A DNA stretch of 64,000 nucleotides, taken from the NCBI GenBank assembly GCA_963971285.1, contig OZ020251.1, positions 5,580,001-5,644,000 of the forward strand. The letters are read 5' to 3'. Below, piece by piece: positions 45,930 to 56,512 of this stretch. Each line of letters begins with the position of its first letter. Positions within the stretch are counted from its first letter, which is position 1. The notes beneath the pieces are model-generated. The model made no database searches, had not been told where the DNA came from, and saw only the letters and a program-made list of their open reading frames with translations. The stretch is from Astropecten irregularis. Taxonomy: Eukaryota > Echinodermata > Asteroidea > Paxillosida > Astropectinidae. A program made the position numbers and the translations under genes.

Positions 45930-46035
45930 ACCTACCTAATGACGAAGGCATTGGTAGCCAATCAGGAGAGTCTGCGAACTGCTTAAATAGTACTCGGCCT
46001 TTTCTGATTGGTAGAATATTACAAGGTGGGCGGAG
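45930..46035 (-). promoter_or_regulatory. Probable promoter of gene C first exon
   Basis: Two opposed CCAAT-type motifs (ACCAATCAGAAAAG and CTGATTGGCTACC) lie 90-150 bp upstream of the ATG at 45,869. The sequence matches the promoters of genes A, B and D. Confidence 0.45.
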
Positions 46036-46552
46036 TTTATTAACCTAGATGTGTGATATGGTTGTATATTAGCTCAGTGGCTATATCAATATCCATCCCT
46101 CGTCAGCGGCCTCCGCTCTACTGGAGCGCTAATTGCACCTTTAGAATTCACTCGCTCAGTCGTGAATTTCTTCCGGTTTCGCGGCGCTGTAAATTAATAG
46201 TTGCACCGGTGAAATACAATGAAGACAAATTTACGACGCGGTTACCATGGGTACATAACAACAACCACACCGAGACAATGGATCGGTTGATAAAAGAAAG
46301 CCAGGAACGCAATATTTTCAGGGTGTGCTATATTTTTCAAACCGTATTTTTTGACCTTGACATTTAGTTTACCATAATATTTACAGAGAGGTTTGGATGC
46401 ACGTTTACGATACCGTATAATCTAGTGCAATATTTGCTATGAAGCACATACATTTTAAAATTCTAGACACATCTTATTATTGGGCATGGAACTCATAATT
46501 CATGGCGCCCATAGACTTAAGTAATATCATCCTAAGCAATAATGCACCTTAC

Positions 46553-46598
46553 ATGTGAGTGTAGATAGCAGCAGAGCACAAGCTACAGCCCCCTCCAT
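46553..46598 (-). CDS. Alternative signal-peptide exon of gene C
   Basis: ATG to a GTAAGG donor encodes MEGAVACALLLSTLT in phase 1, the same phase as the first exon at 45,869, so either exon can splice to exon 2. This is the only intact copy next to an intact gene; sister copies in genes B and D are broken. Use as an alternative promoter and leader is inferred. Confidence 0.6.
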
Positions 46599-46951
46599 AT
46601 CTCCTGACAGAATGAGAAGCATCTATATATACGCGCCTTCTGGCCAAAGATTATATAGCGCTATGCGCGAGATGGAGAACTTTTCATTGAAACGCGTAAT
46701 CGTCATGGGCGCCATTCTGGTGTGAGGGCGGGCGCTCGGTGTATTGAGTTTCGACGGCATGATGTCTGCGATGGTGATGTGCTGTTCTTGCAAAAGTAGA
46801 TCCAGAAAACAGATTAAGAGGTACCCCTTTAAACGCGCAAATAGCACGCTCTCATAATATTCAACCCGGTTGTCACGAAAACACAACAACAGTAAATAAC
46901 TAGCAGCAATAGACCATTGGAGCCAGTGGTGCATGTGCTACTTCCAACAAA

Positions 46952-47425
46952 TTAGAGGTGTTCGGTCTTTTGTTCGGTCCTTGTTATATGTTTTTTCCAC
47001 CAGTACTTCGCTCGTGGTAATTTCAAATTATTTGGTTCCTCGGTAGTTGGTTCCTCGGGAGTTGGTTCCTCGGGAGTTGGTTCCTCAGTAGTTGGTTCCT
47101 CGGTCGTCGGCTCCTCAGTAGTTGGTTCCTCGGTTCTTGGTTCTTCGGTAGTTGGTGCCTCTGTTGTTAGTTCATCGGTAGTTGGTTCCTCGGTAGTTGG
47201 TTCCTTGGTAGTTGGTTTCACGGTAGTTGGCTCCTCAATAGTTGGTTTCACGGTAGTTGGCTCCTCAATAGTTGGTTTCTCGGTAGTTGGCTCCTCGGTA
47301 GTTGGTTCCTCGGTAGTTGGCTCCACGGTAGTTGGTTCCATGGTAGTTGGTTCCTTGGTAGTTGGTGCCTCTGTAGTCGGTTCATCGGTAGTTGGCTCCT
47401 TAGTTAAATGGTTCTTCGGTAATTG
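46952..47425 (-). other. Orphan TTEEP-coding block in the spacer, copy 2
   Basis: Same open frame, acceptor and C-terminal tail (KYWWKKHITRTEQKTEHL) as at 27,749-28,222, with few changes. No matching donor is seen at its end, so if used it would be a terminal exon. Confidence 0.5.
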
Positions 47426-48815
47426 CTAAATGAAATATGTTCTAGTAAGGGCTCTATGTGTGTTCTCTTTTTTGGCATGCGAAAACTGACATGGGCCGTC
47501 ATTTTCAAGAGACTTGTAAGACAAACAGCTTAATGCCTTAAATTTAAGAGCTTCTGACTTTCTCTGTTGAATTGTGTTTTCCAAAAAAACTTTTCACACA
47601 GGTTTATACACTTCGACGGCCGGATCCAAATACTGTGACGACTACGAAAACACTTAGGCTACTTCGATAGAAATATTTAAAAAAAACAGACGCCACGCGT
47701 GAGTAAAGCACACATTATGAAGCAAACATATTTATGTTCTGTTGACAGAGCATTTATTTTTCCACGTTAAGGCCATTAACAGAATATTATACAGTAGGCC
47801 TAACAGTAAATTTACACACACTTTAAACATTATTCTGCAACAAGAAAGAATAAGAAATACTATAGCGTACGTCAATGGCGGATTTTCCTCCCGTCCAGTA
47901 ACTGTATACATAAAACTCGTATTAAATATAATTTGAGGTAAGTCTGAAATAACTGTCGAGTGTATCTTCGTGATATGAAAGCACGTCATCAGAGGTTTAC
48001 AGAAAATTCTTTCTGACGAAAGAACGAAAACCATATACATAAGTCTGTGCTAATTATAACCTGTAAAAATATATTAATGTTAAAGTATAACTAATACTTA
48101 TTGAACAAAAATCACAAAATTCCTAATCGATAATTTATTTAGTTTTGTATGTAGCTCTATACTTTCTCCCAAAAATATATTGAAAAACTTGAATCAATGT
48201 TTGCACAACTAGAGCCACTTCCAAAAAATACATCACTAGGCTGCATTTCACAAAGCACTAAGATTAATCTTTAGATGAGTTGTTAGTATCATCATAGTGG
48301 TATGTATTTTGACATCACATCTTGCTTTATCAATTAGTGTTAACGTATAACTAATACTTATTGAACAAAAATTACAAAATTCTAAATTGATCATTACTTT
48401 AATTTTACATGTCGCATTGCGTTGAAGCTCTACTATCTCAAAATAGAAATTTGAAAACTTAGATCTATTTTTGCACAACTGAGCCACCTGCACAAATTAC
48501 ATCACCAGGTCACGTATTAACAAAAATTATTTCGCAGAAAAAAAGCTAACCACAAAACAGAGCTTATTCATTTAGTTATATTGAAATCTTAATTTTGACG
48601 AAAAAGGCATTAGCATACTACCATACGTAAGCGGGTGTATAAGTACTGATACTTTAATAATGAACTTGCTGTGTAATAATGACTTCAAATGCCCAAAATC
48701 ACAAAATATAGCTCATTCCACGACAAATATATAAAGGCCTAATAATATATAAAGTAATGCAAATATCATTACATCTGCAATGACGTCGTCAAACTCATGG
48801 TGATAGTATGGCTTC
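47426..48815. repeat. Duplicated intergenic spacer, copy 3
   Basis: Almost identical to 28,223-29,620. No exon or domain recognised. Confidence 0.8.
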
Positions 48816-48817
48816 AA

Positions 48818-49175
48818 AGGTAATATCTTACTTTGGTTTTTATCAAGGAAATACAGATTCGTGGGCAAAAATATCAAGGAAGATACAGTAAAAGTAATCT
48901 GTGAAAATTCCAGTCCCACACGGTGCCCACGTTTTGAGAAAACAGTGAGAAACGGCCACAGTATTTCTTAAGTCTTTTTTCTTGTCTTTTGATCTTTTAA
49001 AAGATCAAAAAGATATTCGGTCGCTGTTTTACTAATTTCTGGATAATACAGCATTTCAAGCGGAACAATTTTAACGGTATGTTTCTACCATCCACCATCT
49101 TCATACCCTGTATTAGTTATACGTAAATCTGTGAACATTTCTGTTTTGGTCTCTTACCGAAGTATGATACTACCT
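48818..49175. mobile_element. TTAA-flanked MITE, copy in gene B unit
   Basis: Orthologous in position to 29,628-29,984. The right TTAA is kept (49176-49179) and the left flank has changed to TTCA. Confidence 0.8.
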
Positions 49176-49196
49176 TTAATCGGATAAGCAGATTCA

Positions 49197-49361
49197 GGGG
49201 TCGATTTCACCAAACTCTTCGTAACTCTTCGTTACTATCAATCGTTGGACTTAAGATGCATTCCAGCGCTACGTAGGATACGATGCATGGTTATCCTTTG
49301 TAACTTTGTATCCTTTTTATCCTTTGAGTTATGATAGATCGCGAGCTTAGTGAAATCGCCC
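49197..49361. mobile_element. GATTTCAC hairpin MITE downstream of gene B
   Basis: Same ends as at 30,006-30,153. It starts about 100 bp 3' of the gene B stop codon. Confidence 0.75.
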
Positions 49362-49458
49362 ATGGTATGATAACATAAAAGGCTGAATAACGTCAATATC
49401 AATATTGCTAATCACTACAAAAGCAAACGTTTCGCCTATTAGACTAGTTACCAACAAG

Positions 49459-52400
49459 TTAGCAGCCAAGCAACTCCAGGCGCATAACGACGTTTCCCTC
49501 ATATTCAGTAGGCAGTATACGCACTGCAGCAGCCATGATGCTCGGATTAAACATATTGGTGACGGCAGTGATACCATCATTGTTGCCATCAAACTCCTGA
49601 AATGTCAACAATATAATAACTCTCAGCTAAGGCGGTATTATCTAAAGATTTGTTGTGGCTTTGACGCATGCATTAGGACATGGGAATTCAATGCATGACT
49701 GCAAAGGAGACAAATACATTCCTTCCTCAAATATCATACATGTATTGGCAAAAGTAATGTAGTTTTGTTTATGTTTATTATGGAGCCTGGGTGAATAACT
49801 CGAAGACGTTGAGAGTTTCCTGAAGTAACCAAGAGCCTGTCGAAATGGAGAAAATGGATACCTTAGGTTCTCCAGATTCCGGCGGCTCGTGGTTTACTTG
49901 AGCAAATTTCACATTGGCGAAAATAATTCATTCAGTTACAATGTCAATAACTCGAACACGGTGAAAGTTTCCTAAAGAAACCCAGAGCCCACTGGTCAAA
50001 AATGTCGTTTTCTCAAACTGGGGAATCACGCGGGGCATCTTGTATTGCAAAACCTTAAGTAATGCAGGCTGATTAAAATGCATACCTTGATGGATCCGGC
50101 TTCCTCCACGTATTCATAGTCAGAAGAGGGGGATTGCTTGAACATCACGTGATACTGCATTACCCACTTGTCATCCCCATCACCTTGTGTGATGACACCG
50201 GTCACCATGGTGATATCAACCAGGTCCACCTCAATCCAACAGTTGATCTTACTTCAAAGTAAAAAGGGGGAAAAAGTAAAGAAAACCTGATGGTGAGAAT
50301 GCATATTGAAACAGTTAGTATGATGTGCAATATTGTCAAAATCAATACGCGGGACGTTGCTAGAACTAGGAGTCTGTTTAGCTCATGAGTAGCATTAATA
50401 AGATTTTAGGTTTATCCACATCAAGCTGTATAATTCGCAGCTCAGCTTGTTTTATAGTAGTGAATTCATATTGTACATTAACAAAAACAGCAGATGAAAT
50501 GATAATTATAATGTAAAGGATAATTAAAATATAAAGGATAATTATAATATAAAAGATACCTACTCGTCTGCCTGCCAGTAAGAGTTGGTATTTAGACGAG
50601 CATAATTGGCTTCTCGACCGTCTACAGCCGTTGAAGCAGTCAGACGACTATCAGGAATGGCGCCGATCTCCAGGCCCGAAGGCCCAGGACTACACTCAGC
50701 TGTTGGATCAAGGAAATAAAGTACAATCATACTGGTATCATGCAAACTTTACCTAAGCCTGTCACTGCGACACAACAACATTTTTCCATCTAATGACGTC
50801 AAAGCGTTGTCAATAAACAAAGTTTATACACTGTAATTTACTTGTTGTAGTCGCCCCTTCAGTGCTTGGTTTCTCGGTAGTTGGTTTCTCGGTAGTTGGT
50901 TCCTCGGTAGTTGGTTCCTCGGTAGTTGGTTCCTCGGTAGTTGGTTCCTCGGTAGTTGGTTTCTCGGTAGTCGGTTCCTCGGTAGTTGGTTCCTCGGTAG
51001 TAGTTTTCTCGGTAGTTGGTTCCTCGGTAGTTGGCTCCTCGGTAGTTGGTTTCTCGGTAGTCGGTTCCTCGGTAGTTGGTTCCTCGGTAGTAGTTTTCTC
51101 GGTAGTTGGTTCCTCGGTAGTTGGCTCCTCGGTAGTTGGTTTCTCGGTAGTTGGCTCCTCGGTAGTTGGTTCCTCAGTAATTGGTTCATCGGTACTTGTC
51201 TCCTCGGTAGTTGCCTCTTCGGTAGTAGGTCCTTCGGTAGTTGGTTCCTTGGTAGATGGTTTCTCGGTAGTTGGTTCGTCTGCAGGTGGCTCCTCCACTT
51301 CATTTATGCAATAAATAAGCAGAACAAGTCGACTGATTTCAAAATTGATGCCTGGAACGTCGGCATAAACAGAATGACGATTATATTAAAATATATATGA
51401 CCAAAGTATTTATGAACCAGTCAGTTTTTCGAATATCGTTTTTAACCTTTGCCATTGAATTTTCCTCATTTCAAAGATTGAACATGAAGTCATACCTGTT
51501 GGACATGTAAAGAATTTTCGTATTTCTTCGGGTTCCTCTGAAAGGAAGAGTCCATCCAGATAGAAGGGCGCCCCCTGAAGGCACGAGGAGGCAGGGATGT
51601 TCATCCCACCGAGACGTATGGCAGTGCATTTGCAGGGATCTTTGTATGGTAAGAACCAACGGGGTGGTTTACCAGATCGTGGGTCATACTCTGTTCCGAT
51701 GAAGCAAACTTGATGACACGATACCAACGCTGCATGGCCAAAATTGAAATGGGATTGTTACATTCATACCGTGAAACGTTATTTCAGATGCTTCAATATT
51801 GCAGAAACAGATAGAAATGATGCCAAATTGTTCTATTTTCATGATATTCCAAATAAAACTGCATTAAACGTTGGACTGTTTCCTTGTGAGCAGCTTCTAT
51901 TATTTGGTCCTAAGAAAAGAGACTGCATTTTGCGCTTTGTGCCGGGGTGTGGCATTATGTATTGTACTCACTCATAATTCAAATATGTAGCACAATTTCA
52001 CTTCTCCTGAAGACAGTCAGAGTAAACGCCAGAATTAAGAAAAATTTACTGTAGCGGGATTTGAACAAGCGATCTTCGGAATACCATACCGGCGCTCTAC
52101 CAACTGAGCTATCCAGCGCTATGTTGGTGGTGTCCCTAATAGTCAATCATCCTTGTGTGTTTGGCGGTCAGAAGCCATAGAACCACGCACACACCGCTAT
52201 ATCCAGAGGATCATCATTATTTTTGTCTAGATCCTTGCAATAATGTTGCAACCTGAGAAACAGTACATGGGGGATCACTCAAAGAGGATGCGGCTTTTTA
52301 ATCAATGTGGATATTTAACTCCATACCCGGCCACGTTCATGTTAAAACACGCGCATATGAGACATGTAAACACAGCCTACATCTGTTCTTATCCGTCTGG

Positions 52401-52524
52401 TTTGACAATACCTTAATAAAAAAAAACACCAATAAGAGTGTCTAATATTGAGACCTACATGTACAACAAGCTTACCTGTATAAAGTGTTGATACCAGCAA
52501 AGCGTAGACCACAGCTCCGTCCAT
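49459..52524 (-). CDS. Gene B: secreted Cys-rich-mucin-F5/8C protein, 6 exons
   Basis: Coding exons: 52524-52476, 51729-51496, 51297-50842, 50699-50564, 50251-50086, 49596-49459 (TAA). Phases 1, 1, 1, 2, 0 match; 392 aa, the shortest member. Leader MDGAVVYALLVSTLYT then ALVSCHQVCFIGTEYDPR. The Cys-rich module has CHQVC, PCKC, SSCLQ and FFTCPTG. The stalk exon (152 codons) mixes TTEEP, TTEKP and TTEKT. The F5/8C domain reads ECSPGPSGLEIGAIPDSRL, NCWIEVDLVDITMVTG, EFDGNNDGITAV and RLELLGC. Exons 4-6 resemble relic G most. Intron 1 carries a tRNA-like SINE head. The promoter has paired CCAAT boxes. Confidence 0.87.
52045..52145 (-). mobile_element. tRNA-like SINE head, gene B unit
   Basis: A box TAGCTCAGTTGGTAGAGC and B box GTTCAAATCCC in intron 1 of gene B. 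Not foldable as a standard tRNA. Confidence 0.7.
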
Positions 52525-52589
52525 ATCTCCTGACAGAATGAGCAGCAGTCGTTGATGCTCGCTGGTTTAATCGCAGCCCGCATCATCTA

Positions 52590-52690
52590 CCCAATGACGA
52601 AGGCATTGATAGCCAATCAGGAGAGTCTGCGAACTGCTTAAAGAGTACTCGGCCTTTTCTGATTGGTAGAATATTACAAGGTGGGCGGAG
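52590..52690 (-). promoter_or_regulatory. Probable promoter of gene B first exon
   Basis: Opposed CCAAT motifs (ACCAATCAGAAAAG and CTGATTGGCTATC) plus TCATTGGG upstream of the ATG at 52,524, as in the other genes. Confidence 0.45.
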
Positions 52691-52934
52691 TTTATTAACC
52701 TAGATGTGTGATATGGTTGTATATTAGCTCAGTGGCTATATCAATATCCATCCCTCGTCAGCGGCCTCCGCTCTACTGGAGTGCTAATTGCACCTTAAGA
52801 ATTCACTCGCTCAGTCGTGAATTTGTTCCGGTTTCGCGGCGCGGTAAATTAATAGTTGCACCGGTGAAATACAATGAAGACAAATTTACGACGCGGTCAC
52901 CATGGGTACATAACAACAACCACACCGAGACAAT

Positions 52935-53678
52935 GGGCCGTATGCATAAAAAGTAGCAATTGCTTGCAAGCAATTGCTTCAAGTACAAGCAATTGCTTGT
53001 CAGGCAAAAGATCAAGCTTAAGCAATTGCTTAAATCCGTATGCATAAACTTTTGCTTCTGCTTAAATCTTTTGCTTGCTTTCAGCAGGCAATTGCTTGAG
53101 GTTTCAATAATAAGGACGCCACGCCAGTGCAAAAACCACTCATAGGAGTACAAAGGCGGATTACGTAATATGTAACGTGGGTGGGGAGGTGATCAGTACA
53201 AGATGCCTAACACTCATACGAGCTCTACAGCAGGCAAAGACCAAAAATCATGACCATTTTTGGCAAAAGGATGGATGAAAAACAAATGAAGACAAGAGCG
53301 AAAACAAAACACAAACAGAATTATTTGCTTGAGCTATTTCTTCTCGATTTATTCTACCCCTGTACAACTTCGGGGTTTCTCTTACGATCATGAACACGAT
53401 GAATGAACGCAAACATCATGATTAAGCAAGAGCTGAAGCTGGTATGACGGAGCTTCAAAAAACGTAAGCAATTGCTCATAAGAGCAAGCAAAAGGTTCGT
53501 TTTATGCATACGTTTTCTATAGCAATTGCTTATCTTTGAGCAATTGCTTGCTGTCCGCAAGTTATTGCTTGTGCGTGCTAGCAAAAGCTTTTGCTTGCAA
53601 GCAATGACTTATTTTTATGCATACGGATTCAAGTAAAAGGCTAGTACAAGCAATTGCTACTTTTTATGCATACGGCCC
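52935..53678. mobile_element. 744-bp MITE with repeated AGCAATTGCT motifs
   Basis: Termini GGGCCGTATGCATAAAAAGT and its reverse complement. AAT flanks both ends if the element starts at GGG; the target duplication is 3-5 bp depending on where the end is set. The gene C spacer at 46,272 has the empty site. The first ~110 and last ~230 bases hold many copies of AGCAATTGCTT, a likely transposase-binding repeat. Insertion lies between the two alternative first exons of gene B. Confidence 0.85.
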
Positions 53679-53939
53679 AATGGATCGGTTGAGAAAAGAA
53701 AGCAAGGAACGCAATATTTTCAGGGTGTGCTATATTTTTCAAACCGTATTTTTTTTACCTTGACATTTAGTATACCAGAGGTTTACATGCACGTTTTACG
53801 TGAACGATACCGTATAATCTAGTGCAATAATTATTTGTTATGAAGCACATACATTTTCAAATTCTAGACACATCTTAACTTCATGGAACTCATAATTCAT
53901 GGCGCCCATATAATCATCCTAAGCAATAATGCACCTTAC

Positions 53940-53984
53940 CTGTGAGTGTTGATAGAACATAGCACAAGAAACAGCCCCCTCCAT
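53940..53984 (-). pseudogene. Second signal-peptide exon of gene B, non-functional
   Basis: Homologous to MEGAVACALLLSTLT but one base shorter (45 instead of 46), so the frame shifts before the GTAAGG donor and no longer joins exon 2 correctly. Confidence 0.75.
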
Positions 53985-54402
53985 ATCTCCTGACAGAATA
54001 AGGGCATCTAGCCGTGCCTTTTGGCCAAAGATTATATAGCGCTATGCGCGAGATGGAGAACTCTCCATTGAAACGCGTAATCGTCTTGGGCGCCATTCAG
54101 GGTGAGGGCGGGCGCTCGGTGTATTGAGTTTCGACGGCATGATGTCTGCGATGGTGATGTGCTGTACTTGCAAAAGTAGGTCCAGAAAACAGATTAAGAG
54201 GTACCCCTTTAAACGCGCAAATAGCACGCTCTCATAATATTCAACCCGGTTGTCACGAAAACATAACAACAGTAAATAACCAGCAGCAATAGACCATTGG
54301 AGCCAGTGGTGCATGTGCTACTTCCAACAAATTAGAGGTGTTCGGTCTTTTGTTCGGTCTTTGTTTTATGTTTTTTCCACCTGTGCTTTGCTCGTGGTAA
54401 TT

Positions 54403-54894
54403 TCAAATATTTGGTTCCTCGGTAGTTGGTTCCTCGGGAGTTGGTTCCTCGGGAGTTGGTTCCTCAGTAGTTGGTTCCTCGGTCGTCGGCTCCTCAGTAG
54501 TTGGTTCCTCGGTTCTTGGTTTTTCGGTAGTTGGTGCCTCTGTAGTTAGTTCATCGGTAGTTGGTTCCACGGTAGTTGGTTTCTCGGTAGTTGGCTCCTC
54601 GGTAGTTAGCTCTTCGGTAGTTGGCTCCTCGGTAGTTGGTTCCTCGGTAGTTGGTTCCTTGGTAGGTGGTGCCTCTGTAGTTGGTTCATCAGTAGTTGTT
54701 TCATCGGTAGTTGGTTTCTCGGTAGTTGGCTCCTCAATAGTTGGTTTCTTGGTAGTTGGCTCCTCGGTAGTTGGTTCCTCGGTAGTTGGTTCCACGGTAG
54801 TTGGTTCCATGGTAGTTGGTTCCTTGGTAGTTGGTGCCTCTGTAGTCGGTTCATCGGTAGTTGGCTCCTTAGTTAAATGGTTCTTCGGTAATTG
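54403..54894 (-). other. Orphan TTEEP-coding block in the spacer, copy 3
   Basis: Open after a weak acceptor, QLPKNHLTKEPTTDEP then TTEEP-type repeats with more variants (TTDET, APPTKEP). The frame ends EEPNI and a stop, so the tail of copies 1 and 2 is not kept. Confidence 0.45.
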
Positions 54895-56230
54895 CTATTT
54901 GCAATATATTCTAGTAAGGGCTCTATGTGTGTTCTCTTTTTTGCCATGCGAAAACTTACATGGGCCGTCATTTTCAAGAGACTTGTAAAGACAAACAGCT
55001 TAATGCCTTCAATTAAGAGCTAGTGACTTTCTCTGTTGAATTGTGTTTTCCAAAAAACGTTGCACACAGGTTTATACACTTCGACGGCCGGATCCAAATA
55101 CTGTGACGACTACGAAAACACTCGATATAAATATAAAAAAAAAAACAGACGCCACGCGTGAGTAAAGCACACATGAAGCAAACAGATTTATGTTCTGTTG
55201 ACAGAGCATTTATTTTTCCACGTTAAGGCCATTAACAGAATATTCAACAGTAACAGTAAATTAATACACACTTTAAACATTATTCTCCAACAAGAAAGAA
55301 AAAGTAACACTATAGCGTACGTCAATGGCGGATGTTCCTCCCGTCCAGTAACTGTAAACATAAAACTCGTATTAAATATAATTTGAGGTAAGTCTGATAT
55401 AACTGTCGAGTGTATCTTCGTGATATGAAAGCACGTCATCAGAGGTTTACAGAAATTTCTTTCGGACGAAAGAACGAAAAACTATATACATCAGTCTGTG
55501 CTAATTATAACCTGTACAAATCTATTAGTGTTAACGTATAACTAATACTTATTGAACAAAAATCACAAAATTGTTCATCGATTATTTATTTAGTTTTGCA
55601 TGTAGCTCTGTACTTTCTCTTCAAAAATTTATTTAAAAAACTTGAATCAATTTTTGCACAACTTGAGCCACCTGCTGCACAAATTACATCACTGGGCTGG
55701 ATTTCACAAAGCACTAAGATTAATCTTAATATGAGTTGTCAATATCACCATAGTGATTGTATTTTGACATCACACTTTGCTTTAGCAATTAGTGTTAACG
55801 ATTAACTAATACTTGTTGAACAAAAATCACATAATTCTAAATCGATCATTTATTCCATTTTGCATGTCGCATTGCGCTGAAGCTCTACTATCTGAAAAAC
55901 ATAATTGAAAAACTTGGATTAATATTCCGCAGAAGAACAGCTAATTACTCACAAAACAGAGCTTATTCATTTAGTTATATTGAAGTGTTAATTTAGATGA
56001 AAAGGCATTTGCATAATATCTTACATAAGCGGGTGAAGGTACTGATACTTTAATAATGAACTTGTAATAATAATAATAATTTTTAATTGCCTAAGATCAC
56101 AACATTTAGCACGTTCCACGACAAAATATCTAATAATAGATAGACATTGATATAAAAGTAAAGCCAATATCATAATATCTGCAAGGACGTCCTTAAATTC
56201 CATGGCGACACCTTTAATCTGGTAATCACA
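54895..56230. repeat. Duplicated intergenic spacer, copy 4
   Basis: Similar to the other three spacers; its left part matches the 28.2 and 47.4 kb copies, whereas its right part (from about 55,800) is closer to the 16.4-17.2 kb copy. No exon recognised. Confidence 0.75.
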
Positions 56231-56234
56231 TTCA

Positions 56235-56374
56235 GGGTTTGATTTCACCAAACTCATCGTAACGTACTATCAATCGTATGACTTATGACGCATCTCAGCC
56301 CCATGTAGGATACGATGGGTTAGACCTTGTAACCCGAGTTGCAATCGATTGCGGGGCTTCGTGAAATCGCCCCC
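56235..56374. mobile_element. GATTTCAC hairpin MITE downstream of gene A
   Basis: Inverted ends around GATTTCACCAAACTC and CTTCGTGAAATCGCCC, in the same place behind gene A as in units B, D and G. Confidence 0.7.
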
Positions 56375-56384
56375 GGGTATAATA

Positions 56385-56390
56385 TTTATT
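56385..56390 (-). terminator. Polyadenylation signal candidate for gene A
   Basis: AATAAA on the minus strand 123 bases after the gene A stop codon, at the edge of the hairpin MITE. No equivalent was found this close behind genes B, C or D. Confidence 0.4.
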
Positions 56391-56512
56391 ATAATAGGCA
56401 CAATAGCATTAATATTAATATTGCTAAAAAAAACATTGCTGACGCCGGAATCATAGAGGCTTTGTGTGTTCACTTCAAAAGCAAACGTTTCGGCAAACGA
56501 GTTACAGAAAAG

